Below, one piece after another: positions 15,795-24,511 of a DNA stretch of 64,000 bases (position 1 is the first letter of the stretch; each line of letters begins with the position of its first letter). The notes beneath the pieces were generated by a model. It did no database searches, was not told the origin of the DNA, and saw only the letters and a list, made by a program, of their open reading frames with translations. Made by a program: the position numbers and the translations under genes. Origin of the DNA: an uncultured Chloroflexales bacterium (GTDB lineage: Bacteria; Chloroflexota; Chloroflexia; Chloroflexales; Chloroflexaceae); contig CALGUG010000064.1 of the NCBI GenBank assembly GCA_937902315.1, positions 186,001 through 250,000 of the forward strand. The letters are read 5' to 3'.

Positions 15795-17174
15795 TTAGCG
15801 CAAAGTCGAAGGCAAGATGCCCAGCTGGTTGCGATACTTGGCGATCGTGCGTCGCGCGATATCGAAGCCGCGCTCGCGCAACAGCTCAACCAGATCTTGG
15901 TCGGTGAGCGGCTCTTTCTCGTTGTTGACCAGCTCCTGAATCACATCCTTAACCGAAAGCGAAGGCGTGAAGAAGGTGCTGAACGGCACGATCTTGTGCG
16001 AGGGGAGCTGGACGTATTTGCCAGCCGTAGCACGGCTGACCGTCGATTCGTGTACGCCCAAAGCGGCTGCAACCTCGGCCCGGGTCAAGGGCACTAAGTA
16101 GCGCACGCCGTTGCGCAGATAGGCCGATTGGCATTCGATCAGATGCTCGGCGATGCGGCGAATCGTCTCGCGGCGCTGGCGCAGATTGGTCAAGAAAAGC
16201 TGTGCCCGCGACACAAAGGCTTGCAGATGCTCGTGCTCTTCGCTGCTTACCTCGGCGACGCCGCGCATACTGACGCGCGAAAGCTTCTGATAGAGCGGAT
16301 TCAAGCGCAAATAGAAGCGCCGCGACTCTACTACCTCAGCGACAAAGCTATCGCCCTCTTCACGGATCACCACATCGGGCGTGAGGTAGTTGGCATCTTC
16401 GTCGATCGCACCCTTACCATCGATATTGAGTGGATAGGGCCGCAGATACTCGCGCAGGAAGTCGCGCGCAGCCACGACATCATCGTAGCCAATGCCTAAG
16501 CTTTGGGCGATCGCGCCGTAACGATGCTCGCCCAGGTCGATCCAATAATCTTTGATGATGGTGCGCAGTGCGGCTGGCGGCTGAATATCAGGGTCAAGCC
16601 GGTCGAGCTGCAACAGTAAGCACTCTTGTACGTTGCGTGCGCCCACACCGGGAGGGCCGAGCTCTTGGAGAATCTGCAAAACCTCTTCGACGATCTGGTA
16701 GTCGAGCGACAAAACCGCAGCAATCTCATTCAAATCGGCATCTAAAAAGCCCTGCGGGGTCAGCGAACCAACCAAATAGTTGGCTAGCTCGTGTTGGTCA
16801 TTTGGTAAGACCACATGCAAGTCGCGTAGCAACAACTCGGGTAAGGAGGTTGGCGCTGCAACCAGCATCAATGGGTCGAATTCTTCGTTATCGACGACCC
16901 CCGATGAGTCGGTTCGATCAAGATCTGCGAGCTGCAGATCTTCCTGCAAACAGTACATACAGGTCGAACCGTTTAAGGGGCGTTTACAGCGGCTACAAAG
17001 TGCCTCATCGCTCTCAACCTGTTCGAGGGCGGGATTTTGTTCAAGCTCCTCTTGAACTAGTTGCTGAAGTTCTTGAGTAGAAAGAACAAGCATGCGGTTG
17101 AGAGCAATTAATGCAGGTGATGCTTTCATCTGCATCTGTGGCATGAGATACATGCCCTGGCTCATATCCATCAT
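15795..17174 (-). CDS. rpoN: RNA polymerase sigma-54 factor with zinc-ribbon-like insertion
   Basis: A 459-aa sigma-54 factor. Region I is the glutamine/leucine-rich N terminus (LNRMLVLSTQELQQLVQEELEQNPALE). The HTH lies at VAAALGVHESTVSRATAGKYV and the RpoN box near the C terminus is ARRTIAKYRNQ. Between region I and the core-binding region there is a C-X2-C-X8-C-X2-C cluster (Cys60, 63, 72, 75) that looks like a zinc ribbon and is not part of the enterobacterial protein. I start at ATG 17174 behind AAGGAAGGG. It follows the enhancer-binding regulator by 91 nt, so both probably share a transcript. Confidence 0.94.
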   Translation of the reverse strand: MMDMSQGMYLMPQMQMKASPALIALNRMLVLSTQELQQLVQEELEQNPALEQVESDEALCSRCKRPLNGSTCMYCLQEDLQLADLDRTDSSGVVDNEEFDPLMLVAAPTSLPELLLRDLHVVLPNDQHELANYLVGSLTPQGFLDADLNEIAAVLSLDYQIVEEVLQILQELGPPGVGARNVQECLLLQLDRLDPDIQPPAALRTIIKDYWIDLGEHRYGAIAQSLGIGYDDVVAARDFLREYLRPYPLNIDGKGAIDEDANYLTPDVVIREEGDSFVAEVVESRRFYLRLNPLYQKLSRVSMRGVAEVSSEEHEHLQAFVSRAQLFLTNLRQRRETIRRIAEHLIECQSAYLRNGVRYLVPLTRAEVAAALGVHESTVSRATAGKYVQLPSHKIVPFSTFFTPSLSVKDVIQELVNNEKEPLTDQDLVELLRERGFDIARRTIAKYRNQLGILPSTLR

Positions 17175-17265
17175 AATCCAACACCCTTCCTTGCCGCTCA
17201 CAAAACAAATTGTGTATTCTTAGCATTCAGTTTCGCTGTCGGTGCCTCTGCCAGCAAAGCTACGG

Positions 17266-18639
17266 TTAATCCGCCACCTTTTTGAGACGTTGGACGAATT
17301 CCTCGTAGTTTAAGCCTAAACGGCTAGCAGCGACCTCATAGTTACCATCGCTTTGGCGCAGGGCTTCTTTGATCATAATTCGCTCAACCGAAGCTAGTAC
17401 CTGTGCCAAACTGGTTCCATTACGAACGCGGGCGGCTAAGTCGATCTGTGATGATTCGTTCGTATTCGATAGGCTTAAAAAGCGGCTGGTGATCACAGTG
17501 CCCTGCGACATCACCACAGCGCGTTCGATCTCGTTTTCAAGCTGACGCACATTGCCGGGCCAATCGTAATTTTGCAGTCGTTCGAGCGCCTCCTCGGAGA
17601 TGCGGGTGGGAGGAGCATCATTGCGGAAGCGATATTTGTTCAGGAAGTGCTCCACCAACAGGGGAATATCGCCGATGCGCTCGCGTAGAGGCGGCATATG
17701 GATATTGATGACGTTGAGGCGGTAATAAAGGTCTTCGCGGAAATTACCAGCTTCGACTTCATCGAGCAGATTACGGTTTGTGGCGGCTAGCACACGCACA
17801 TCGACCTTAATCGGTGTGCTACCACCAACTCGCTCGATCTCACCTTCTTGCAAAACGCGCAACAACTTCTTCTGAACGGGCAGAGTGATCTCGCCTACCT
17901 CATCAAGAAAAATCGTGCCCTTGTTGGCAAGCTCGAAACGGCCTTTACGCTGAGCCATCGCCCCGGTAAAGGCCCCCTTCTCATGGCCAAAGAGCTCGCT
18001 CTCGATCAAGGTTTCGGGCAAGGCGGCACAGTTCACAGCCACAAATGGGCCGTTGCGCCCAGAGTTTTGGTGAATCAAGTTGGCAACCAGTTCTTTACCG
18101 GTACCGGTCTCGCCTGTGATCAGAATCGAGGCATTGCTTTGGGCTACTCGGCCGATCGTTTTATAGACCTCGTGCATCACTGGTGTCTGACCGATCATTC
18201 GCTCGCGAATATCGGTGCGGCCCTCAAGTGAGCGCACGCGCGATGCAAGCTCTTGATACTCAAAGACACGCTTAACGACCAACAAGACCTCATCTAAATT
18301 AAAGGGCTTGTTGAGGTAGTCGTAGGCGCCCATCTGCATAGCGCGAATGGCGACCGACGAAGCGCCGTAACCGGTGATCATAATCACGGGTAAATCGATC
18401 GATTTTTGCCGTATTTGCTCGAGCACTTCTAGACCATCTAGACCGGGCATTTTGACATCCATCAATACAAGTTGATAACTTGTTGGGTCTTTTAAGCGCT
18501 CTAAAACCTCGGTGCCTGTATGAACACAGTCGACAATATACCCCACTTCATTAAGCAAATCGCTTAATAGATCAGTAATGGATGTATCATCATCTGCAAT
18601 AAGAATGTGTTGTTTGATTTTCTGTTGTGTCACAGGCAT
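17266..18639 (-). CDS. NtrC-type sigma-54 response regulator
   Basis: A 457-aa activator with a receiver domain (phospho-acceptor Asp61 in LVLMDVKMPG), an AAA+ domain with Walker A GETGTGKE (176-183) and GAFTGA (222-227), and a C-terminal Fis-type HTH. It would open sigma-54 promoters by ATP hydrolysis after phosphorylation. No histidine kinase is adjacent. The ATG at 18639 has GAGG only 1 nt away; the GTG two codons inside (18633) has better spacing and may be the true start. It lies directly upstream of rpoN. Confidence 0.93.
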   Translation of the reverse strand: MPVTQQKIKQHILIADDDTSITDLLSDLLNEVGYIVDCVHTGTEVLERLKDPTSYQLVLMDVKMPGLDGLEVLEQIRQKSIDLPVIMITGYGASSVAIRAMQMGAYDYLNKPFNLDEVLLVVKRVFEYQELASRVRSLEGRTDIRERMIGQTPVMHEVYKTIGRVAQSNASILITGETGTGKELVANLIHQNSGRNGPFVAVNCAALPETLIESELFGHEKGAFTGAMAQRKGRFELANKGTIFLDEVGEITLPVQKKLLRVLQEGEIERVGGSTPIKVDVRVLAATNRNLLDEVEAGNFREDLYYRLNVINIHMPPLRERIGDIPLLVEHFLNKYRFRNDAPPTRISEEALERLQNYDWPGNVRQLENEIERAVVMSQGTVITSRFLSLSNTNESSQIDLAARVRNGTSLAQVLASVERIMIKEALRQSDGNYEVAASRLGLNYEEFVQRLKKVAD

Positions 18640-18835
18640 GCCTCATTCTATATCATCACGCAATGATGAAGTAACATGCAGTTTTAATCTAAAACGTAAG
18701 TTAGTATAGTATACACACATTTGCAGCCAATAACGCTTGCACTAAGGCTAGATTTTGTGTATTTATAGAGCCTGTGCCAAAGATAGAAACCATTGCTTCT
18801 AGATAGCGCATGATATAGTACGTATCGTACCTCCT

Positions 18836-18851
18836 AGCAATTTGTGTGCCA
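18836..18851 (-). promoter_or_regulatory. Sigma-54 (-24/-12) promoter
   Basis: On the minus strand the sequence is TGGCACACAAATTGCT, matching TGGCAC-N5-TTGCW exactly. It points toward the NtrC-type regulator and rpoN, with a predicted start near 18825 and about 190 nt of leader. Confidence 0.75.
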
Positions 18852-19005
18852 CCCCTTTATGAATTCGTCATGCTGCTCTACTTCTTTTACACTCATTCAC
18901 TAAGGGGAACATATAGTATACCGTTCTCGCGTATCAAAAAGTTGCGCTTCAAAGGTTTTTTTCGATTACCACTTACATAATCGCTAGACTGTAAGCGAGC
19001 AAGTC

Positions 19006-19020
19006 AATAAACGGTTTATT
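19006..19020. promoter_or_regulatory. Possible enhancer palindrome
   Basis: AATAAACGGTTTATT is a near-perfect palindrome (AATAAAC/GTTTATT around one base). It lies about 155 bp upstream of the -24 box, a usual distance for an enhancer-binding protein site. Function is inferred from position only. Confidence 0.4.
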
Positions 19021-19463
19021 AACTTTTTCTTGCATATTGCGCACTAGCATGTGTTTGCACTTTGAGCTTATCAAGCAGATTGATAACACACAGATCGAAG
19101 CCCAACAATCTCTTTTTTCAATCGAATGTAGCGAACATACCTTGCTCCATCATCTGCTAACACTATTACGCGTTCAGGAGCTTTTTTCAACAGCTATATC
19201 GATAGGCGAAACAGCTGGCAAAGACTTTGAGAGAGAAAGAGGGCATATTCCGCACTGCCTAAAGCCCGTTGGTGAAAAAGTGCAAATGCTTGATGCTGCC
19301 AAGCTATACCGCTCCATTTAGTGTATTTCTTGTGGCTTCGCGAAGCGGAGTATGATTTTTCTTTTTTTCCAAGTTGCGAGAACACAAGTCTTTAAAGCAG
19401 ATTTGGAATCAAGCAAGCTTGGGACGATTTGCTATCAGCTTCGCCAAAAAATATAAGCACATC

Positions 19464-19505
19464 CAAAAAGAAAACGATTTCGAGACAAGTGCTACGAAAT
19501 CGTTT
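19464..19505 (-). terminator. Terminator of the Ser/Thr kinase gene
   Basis: AAAACGATTTCG/CGAAATCGTTTT stem, followed on the minus strand by TCTTTTT. Confidence 0.8.
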
Positions 19506-19524
19506 TCCTGTTCTATACAGCTTA

Positions 19525-21147
19525 TTACTGAATCGGCACAACCTCAATGGTCGGCAGTTCAGGTATATCGGGCGTCGCCGTCGGTGGCTCGGGCGTCGCT
19601 GTGGGTGGCTCTGGCTCGGGCGTCGCCGTGGGCGGCTCTAACTCCGCTGTTGCCGTCGGTGGCTCGGGTATTTCTGTAGGCGGCTCCGCAGGTATCTCGG
19701 TCGGAGGCTCCGGAATCACCGTGGGCGGCTCTTGCTCTGCTGTCGCCGTCGGTGGCTCGGGCGTATTGGTCGGCGCTGGCGGCCGAGTCGCTGTGCGAAG
19801 CGGTGCTGTTGCCGTAGGAGGCACAGCCGTCGCCGTCGGCGGCGCTTCGGTCGGGCTCGGCTCTGGCGTCTCGGTGGGCGGCTCGAGCGTGGCCGTCGCG
19901 GTGGGCGGTAGCGGGCTAGGCGTGGGTTCGAGCGTGTCAAGCAACAGAGGTAGAGTCGCAGTTCTCAGCACAGCCGGAAGATTCGAGCTGTTTCCGCCGC
20001 CATAGGTGTTACCAAGCATGACCACGCCCAAAAATAGGGCTGCTACAACGCTCAAAACTCCTATCAGCAGGATACGCGGGTTCCAACGTCGTTGACGAAC
20101 CTCCCCTTGGCCTTGCAAGCGCGCTTGGGTTTTGAGTGTATTTTGAAAGACGGCTTGCGGAATGGTGACAGAGCCGACGGGAGTAGCCGCGTCGTTGGTG
20201 AGAATAAAGCTATCAGAATCGGCAGAGCTATTCATATGTTGAGCTTGAGCAGACGCCGCCTGAGGAGAGGGTGTCGCCAATTCAGCGATCTGGGCAGTCG
20301 TCGCCAAAGGAATACCATTGCGACGAGCCACGATCCGCAATGCCTCTACAAGCGCTGTACCTGTTTGATAACGTGTTTGGGGTTTTTTCGCCAAGGCGCG
20401 AGCAAAAATCGTATCGAGCTCATCGGGCAGAGCGCCCATCACGCTTGAAGGTGGCGGTGGCTCTTGTTGAGCGTGCGCCACAATCAACTGAGGCGTTGCG
20501 CCATAGAAGGGTACCCGGCCGGTGATGATTTCGTAGGCCACAATACCTAGCGAATAGAGATCGCTGCGCCCATCAACTCGGCGTGCCTCGGCCTGCTCGG
20601 GCGAAAGGTATTCGGGCGTGCCCATAAAGATACCAGTTCGGGTCAGGCGCTCGCTGTTTTCGCTTTCGGGCGCTTGGGCGATGCCAAAGTCGGTCAATAA
20701 TACACGCCCTTCAACATCGACCATCATATTGTGGGGTTTGACATCGCGGTGGACCGCGCCTTGCGAGTGGGCGTAGTCGAGCGCGCGAGCGACCGGCTCG
20801 AGCAGGCTCACAGCGTAACCAAGACCCAAAGCGCCCCGCTCGGTCAAGACACTATGCAAGGTTCGTCCTCGGATAAATTCCATGGCGATATAGTGCAGAC
20901 CATCTTGCTCGCCCACATCGTAGACCGTAACGATGGCAGGGTGGCGCAAGTTGGCAGCCATAATCGCCTCGCGCTCAAAGCGGCGCGAGAATTCTGGATC
21001 AATGCTCAATTGAGGTGCCAGCACTTTGATTGCGACAGGTCGTTGGAGCAGGGTATCGAGGGCCCGATAGACCCGCGCCATGCCCCCACGGCCTATTTCT
21101 TGCTGCACTTCATAACGACCAAGACGTCTTCCGAGGATTTGTGTCAA
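19525..21147 (-). CDS. Membrane-anchored Ser/Thr protein kinase with Pro/Thr/Glu-rich tail
   Basis: A 540-aa PknB-type kinase. The cytoplasmic kinase domain (about 10-270) has the glycine loop IGRGGMARVY, Lys41 in VAIKVL, HRDVKPHN (133-140) and DFG (153-155). One membrane helix follows (ILLIGVLSVVAALFLGVV, about 350-375). The outside part is about 140 residues of low-complexity PPTATPEP-type repeats and no recognisable ligand domain. The start is TTG at 21147 behind GGGGTG. The gene diverges from the FHA/winged-helix gene, a natural partner because FHA domains bind phosphothreonine. Confidence 0.92.
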   Translation of the reverse strand: MTQILGRRLGRYEVQQEIGRGGMARVYRALDTLLQRPVAIKVLAPQLSIDPEFSRRFEREAIMAANLRHPAIVTVYDVGEQDGLHYIAMEFIRGRTLHSVLTERGALGLGYAVSLLEPVARALDYAHSQGAVHRDVKPHNMMVDVEGRVLLTDFGIAQAPESENSERLTRTGIFMGTPEYLSPEQAEARRVDGRSDLYSLGIVAYEIITGRVPFYGATPQLIVAHAQQEPPPPSSVMGALPDELDTIFARALAKKPQTRYQTGTALVEALRIVARRNGIPLATTAQIAELATPSPQAASAQAQHMNSSADSDSFILTNDAATPVGSVTIPQAVFQNTLKTQARLQGQGEVRQRRWNPRILLIGVLSVVAALFLGVVMLGNTYGGGNSSNLPAVLRTATLPLLLDTLEPTPSPLPPTATATLEPPTETPEPSPTEAPPTATAVPPTATAPLRTATRPPAPTNTPEPPTATAEQEPPTVIPEPPTEIPAEPPTEIPEPPTATAELEPPTATPEPEPPTATPEPPTATPDIPELPTIEVVPIQ

Positions 21148-21288
21148 GGTTTACACCCCTAGACTGTGGTATTTTTGTTACCCTGATGGTATAATCAATG
21201 GCATGTAGACGCGATTGTACCACATTCCGCAGTGTCAGGAAATGCGTATTCCTGACTTGTAAGATACCAAAGGCCCGGAGGAGCTCCT

Positions 21289-21948
21289 ATGCAGACGGCC
21301 CCCACCCCCAAGCTAATTATCAAGCGGTCTGATGGCAGCAGCTACCGAGAGCTTGAGTGGGCGAAGCCATTGCTGACGATCGGTCGCGATGCTTCGAACG
21401 ACCTCGTGATCGAGCATCCCCTGGCGTCGCGCCGGCACGCTCGCTTAGAACGGCTCGACGATGGGTTTGCCATTCGTGATCTCGGCAGTACCAACGGCAC
21501 GTATGTTAATGAAGATCGTATCACGGGGTTACACACGCTTCATAATCAAGATCAAGTTGTCGTAGCCGATACGATTATTACATTTCAAGACCCCGAAGCA
21601 ACCGTAAAAGGTGTTGTACCACCGGAAGTGCTGCGCCGCATCCGCCCTGACGAAGAGCTTCGAGTCGATAGCCGCACCAAAGAAGTCTATATTCGCGGCG
21701 TCTTGCTCGATCCACCGCTCACCGTCAAAGAGTTTCAGCTACTCGAATTGCTCTACCTGCGCAAAGGTCAAGTTATCAGCAAAGACGAGATCGCTCGCAG
21801 CGTATGGGACTATGAGGTCTTCGACTACAACGCGATCGATGCTCTTGTGTATCGTCTGCGCCAACGGATCGAAGAATCCTCGACATCACCGCGTTACCTC
21901 CTCACCCAACGTGGTTTTGGCTACAAATTGATCACAACGCCAGAGTAG
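21289..21948 (+). CDS. FHA domain fused to winged-helix DNA-binding domain
   Basis: A 219-aa protein. The FHA domain (about 15-95) shows LTIGRDASNDLVIEHPLASRRHARL and DLGSTNGTYVN, the phosphothreonine-binding signature. The C-terminal part (about 125-217) is an OmpR/PhoB-type winged helix: LTVKEFQLLELLYLRKGQV and YLLTQRGFGYKL. It lacks a receiver domain. The likely role is a transcription factor steered by phosphothreonine, perhaps on the kinase encoded divergently 141 bp away. GGAGGAG precedes the ATG. The order FHA then wHTH is opposite to actinobacterial EmbR. Confidence 0.88.
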   Translation: MQTAPTPKLIIKRSDGSSYRELEWAKPLLTIGRDASNDLVIEHPLASRRHARLERLDDGFAIRDLGSTNGTYVNEDRITGLHTLHNQDQVVVADTIITFQDPEATVKGVVPPEVLRRIRPDEELRVDSRTKEVYIRGVLLDPPLTVKEFQLLELLYLRKGQVISKDEIARSVWDYEVFDYNAIDALVYRLRQRIEESSTSPRYLLTQRGFGYKLITTPE

Positions 21949-21960
21949 CAATTCTCGATA

Positions 21961-22001
21961 CGAAACGCGAGGCATCACCTGTCTCTCGCGTTTCGTTTTT
22001 C
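21961..22001 (+). terminator. Terminator of the FHA/winged-helix gene
   Basis: CGAAACGCGAG and CTCGCGTTTCG stem followed by TTTTT. Confidence 0.9.
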
Positions 22002-22026
22002 TCCATAACAATGAAATTCATATGCT

Positions 22027-22680
22027 ATGACTGAAGCAAACAAGCTCTATACATTTCAGGTCGAGATTCTGACCAAAGGCCTGTTGATTCGGGGCTACTA
22101 CGACATGACGATCTATCGTCGGCTTAGCGATGCCCTCAATAGCGATCAACGGGCCTATTTTGTGCTACGTGATGCATCGCTCGCACCACATATGCACCCC
22201 AATCAGGTCCAACACGTTCCTCAGCTCTTTGTCGATCGAAAAGAGACCCTGATTGTGGCGACCATTTCTGAACCCAAACCACCTGCTGATTACTATCATA
22301 GCACAGAGATCGAACGAACTCCGTTACAACGCGATCTACAATTGATGTTGTTTTTCACGTCAGACTTCGCTCTGCGTGCTCAATTCGCCAAGCGCCCCGA
22401 TATCTCGCTGATGGAGACGCTTGAGCGCAATACCGACGACTTTCTGCCGCTTACCAACGTGCAAATCTTCCCACTTACCGGTGTGGGACAAGCCGCCAGC
22501 CACAACTTCGTGTGTCTCAATCGCAACCATATCGTCGCGCTCTGCCCGGTCGGTGGCCCACCCTTAGCCTCAAAACAGCCCGAAATCGCCCCGAGCTCGC
22601 TCGAGGCCCCAAATACAGCAGAAGAGAAACAGCTTCCCGATGCAGAGCAAGAGCCCGAGCCCAGCGCTTCGGAAGAATAA
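22027..22680 (+). CDS. Protein of unknown function, 217 aa
   Basis: I do not recognise this protein. The first 170 residues look globular and begin MTEANKLYTFQVEILTKG; the last 45 are acidic and proline-rich (SLEAPNTAEEKQLPDAEQEP). No signal peptide, membrane helix or metal motif is seen. It has no clear Shine-Dalgarno and lies 26 nt beyond the FHA gene's terminator. Base composition is like its neighbours. Confidence 0.75.
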   Translation: MTEANKLYTFQVEILTKGLLIRGYYDMTIYRRLSDALNSDQRAYFVLRDASLAPHMHPNQVQHVPQLFVDRKETLIVATISEPKPPADYYHSTEIERTPLQRDLQLMLFFTSDFALRAQFAKRPDISLMETLERNTDDFLPLTNVQIFPLTGVGQAASHNFVCLNRNHIVALCPVGGPPLASKQPEIAPSSLEAPNTAEEKQLPDAEQEPEPSASEE

Positions 22681-22999
22681 TACCAAATTTACTTAACAAA
22701 GTATCCTCTTGCGATGAGGGAACAACGGAAAACTAGAGAAAGAAACGGGTTCCACTCAAGTGAGGGCCAAAGCATATCGTGATCAAGCGATGTTGATATT
22801 AGTGTTGAAGAAAGTCTTTTCTATGCCGTTTAGCGCTTGGCTAAGCGGCATGGGTATTTTTGCTGATCGAACACTAGCACTAGAGGCATATCGTCTGTAG
22901 GCTGGTGGGCAAGTGCCACGAAGCCGAGCTGTAAGAAAAAAAGGCCGTGGACGTATGAAAACTAGGGTGATCGAACACGACTAGACAGCAAGGAGCTCA
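22681..22999. other. Intergenic stretch before galE
   Basis: Contains a terminator-like hairpin at 22823-22862 and the galE ribosome-binding site AAGGAG. No gene seen. Confidence 0.5.
22823..22862 (+). terminator. Terminator-like hairpin
   Basis: ATGCCGTTTAGC and GCTAAGCGGCAT pair around GCTTG, followed by GGGTATTTTT. It lies 140 nt after the unknown 217-aa gene. Confidence 0.75.
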
Positions 23000-24001
23000 A
23001 TGATGAATGTGCTTGTAACGGGTGGTGCTGGCTATATCGGAAGCGCAGTAGTCGAAGAGTTGTTGGCGGAAGGGCATACGCCTGTAGTGCTCGATAGTCT
23101 CGTGGCGGGCCATAGAGAAGCAGTCCCGAACGATGTGCCTTTTATCGAAGGCGATATGGCCGATCGAACGCTGGTCGGCCAAACCCTGCGCAACTACGCT
23201 ATCGAAGCAGTCATCCACATGGCTGCTTTTTTACAGCCAAACGAATCGATGAGCGATCCGGGCAAATATTTCGAGAACAACGTGGCCAAAACGATCAGCT
23301 TGTTGCAGAGCATGGTCGAAAACGGCGTCAAACGCTTTATTTTCTCATCGAGCTGCGCCACCTTTGGCAACCCGGTCTATCTGCCGATCGACGAAAAACA
23401 CCCCCAACAGCCGATTAGCCCCTATGGGCAGAGCAAGCTGATGGTCGAACAGCTCTTGCCCTGGTATGAACAGGCCCACGGATTGCGCTCGTGCTGTCTG
23501 CGCTATTTCAATGCATGCGGAGCGACCGCGTCGCGCGGCGAAGACCATGACCCCGAGATCCATCTGATTCCCTTGATTTTGCAGGTGGCGGCGGGCAAAC
23601 GGTCCCACATCAAGATCTATGGCACCGATTACGATACGCCCGATGGCAGCCCGATTCGTGACTACATTCACATCAGTGATCTGGGGCGCGCCCATGTATT
23701 GGCGCTCAAGCCGCTGGCCGAGCGTTCACAAAACTACAATCTGGCGAATGGAGCAGGTTTCTCGGTGCGTGAGGTGATCGAGGCGGCCCGCCAAGTGACG
23801 GGGCGCGAGATACAGGTTGTAGAGGCCGAGCGTCGCGCTGGCGATCCGCCAGTTATGATCGGCGATAGCAGCCTGATCAGGGCCGAGCTAGGCTGGGAGC
23901 CGCGCTATGCCGATCTGAAAAGTATTATCGCCAGCGCTTGGGAATGGCACCAGAAACATCCCCAAGGTTACGCCTCGACGAGTCATCCCAAATCCAATTG
24001 A
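23000..24001 (+). CDS. galE: UDP-glucose 4-epimerase
   Basis: A 333-aa extended short-chain dehydrogenase that interconverts UDP-glucose and UDP-galactose. NAD is bound by VTGGAGYIGS (residues 6-15). The catalytic set is SSSCATFG and the YGQSK lysine/tyrosine motif, and the substrate region includes CLRYFNACGA. Two ATGs are adjacent; AAGGAG precedes both. It supplies UDP-galactose for surface polysaccharides; a GT2 glycosyltransferase lies 0.5 kb away on the other strand. Confidence 0.93.
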   Translation: MMNVLVTGGAGYIGSAVVEELLAEGHTPVVLDSLVAGHREAVPNDVPFIEGDMADRTLVGQTLRNYAIEAVIHMAAFLQPNESMSDPGKYFENNVAKTISLLQSMVENGVKRFIFSSSCATFGNPVYLPIDEKHPQQPISPYGQSKLMVEQLLPWYEQAHGLRSCCLRYFNACGATASRGEDHDPEIHLIPLILQVAAGKRSHIKIYGTDYDTPDGSPIRDYIHISDLGRAHVLALKPLAERSQNYNLANGAGFSVREVIEAARQVTGREIQVVEAERRAGDPPVMIGDSSLIRAELGWEPRYADLKSIIASAWEWHQKHPQGYASTSHPKSN

Positions 24002-24049
24002 ACACTTCAGCACTCTGGCGGCTTAGTCTCTTCCTCAAAGAGGGTTGCT

Positions 24050-24073
24050 GGCGCGTCCGCCTACGGCTACCAA
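24050..24073 (+). repeat. REP-like element copy 5
   Basis: Full core, preceded by CACTCTGGCGGCTTAGT, a left flank also found at 42968. Confidence 0.85.
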
Positions 24074-24156
24074 CATCCTGCCCGCCACAAAGAGGTCGTA
24101 TCGCTGTGTATGGAAAGGCTACTCCAACATGAAACGATTCAAGCGGATTTGCTATG

Positions 24157-24307
24157 ATACGAAATCCGCTTGAACACTTACTTTCTTTGGCCTTCGGCAG
24201 AGTGGAACTTGACTATTTTTTGTTGTGTAAAATTTCACACAAATTCTTTGCTCGGTTTGTCGCTTTTTAGCTTATGGGAATGTACGTCTTTAAAACGAAT
24301 TCGGTAT
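24157..24307 (+). mobile_element. MITE-like element copy 2
   Basis: A 151-bp copy with ends ATACGAAATCCG and CGAATTCGGTAT, internal TTTGGCCTTCGGCAGAG and an extra internal hairpin (TTGTGT...ACACAA). Just left of it lies another element end, so TCAAGCGGATTT and GAAATCCGCTTGA form an inverted repeat at 24139-24173. Confidence 0.65.
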
Positions 24308-24360
24308 CACTAGACGTTCTCGCTTTTGGAGGAAGCTCGGCAGACTAGAACTGCTCTCTG

Positions 24361-24395
24361 TTGTGAGCGATTTCGCGCTGCGAAATCGCTCACAA
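24361..24395. terminator. Perfect hairpin between galE and the GT2 gene
   Basis: TTGTGAGCGATTTCGC and GCGAAATCGCTCACAA pair perfectly across a 3-nt loop. There is no long U-run. Its position between convergent genes fits a bidirectional transcript end. Confidence 0.6.
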
Positions 24396-24408
24396 CGCGC
24401 TATACCCG

Positions 24409-24430
24409 TTGGTAGCCGTAGGCGGACGCG
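24409..24430 (-). repeat. REP-like element copy 6
   Basis: TTGGTAGCCGTAGGCGGACG, then GTGAGGACCGCATGGAAGC, a variant of the usual flank. Confidence 0.85.
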
Positions 24431-24511
24431 GTGAGGACCGCATGGAAGCTAGCAATGTCGCCGCTAAACGAGAGAACAAAATAGATCGATATGTGCTTGG
24501 CTGGAGGCCGT

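Larger units (their letters stand above)
18640..19463. other. A+T-rich control region upstream of the sigma-54 regulator
   Basis: About 820 bp without a convincing gene. It holds the sigma-54 type promoter at 18836-18851, a 15-bp palindrome at 19006-19020 and a TATACT near 18919 on the minus strand. Frames at 19037-19321 (+) and 19194-19385 (-) lack ribosome-binding sites and family resemblance. Bases 19330-19435 resemble a decayed MITE-like copy (GTCTTTAAAGCAGATTTGGAAT). Confidence 0.5.

Noticed and set aside
19037..19321. A 94-codon frame on the plus strand in the sigma-54 control region
   Set aside because: No ribosome-binding site, no family resemblance, and the opposite strand has an equally long frame.
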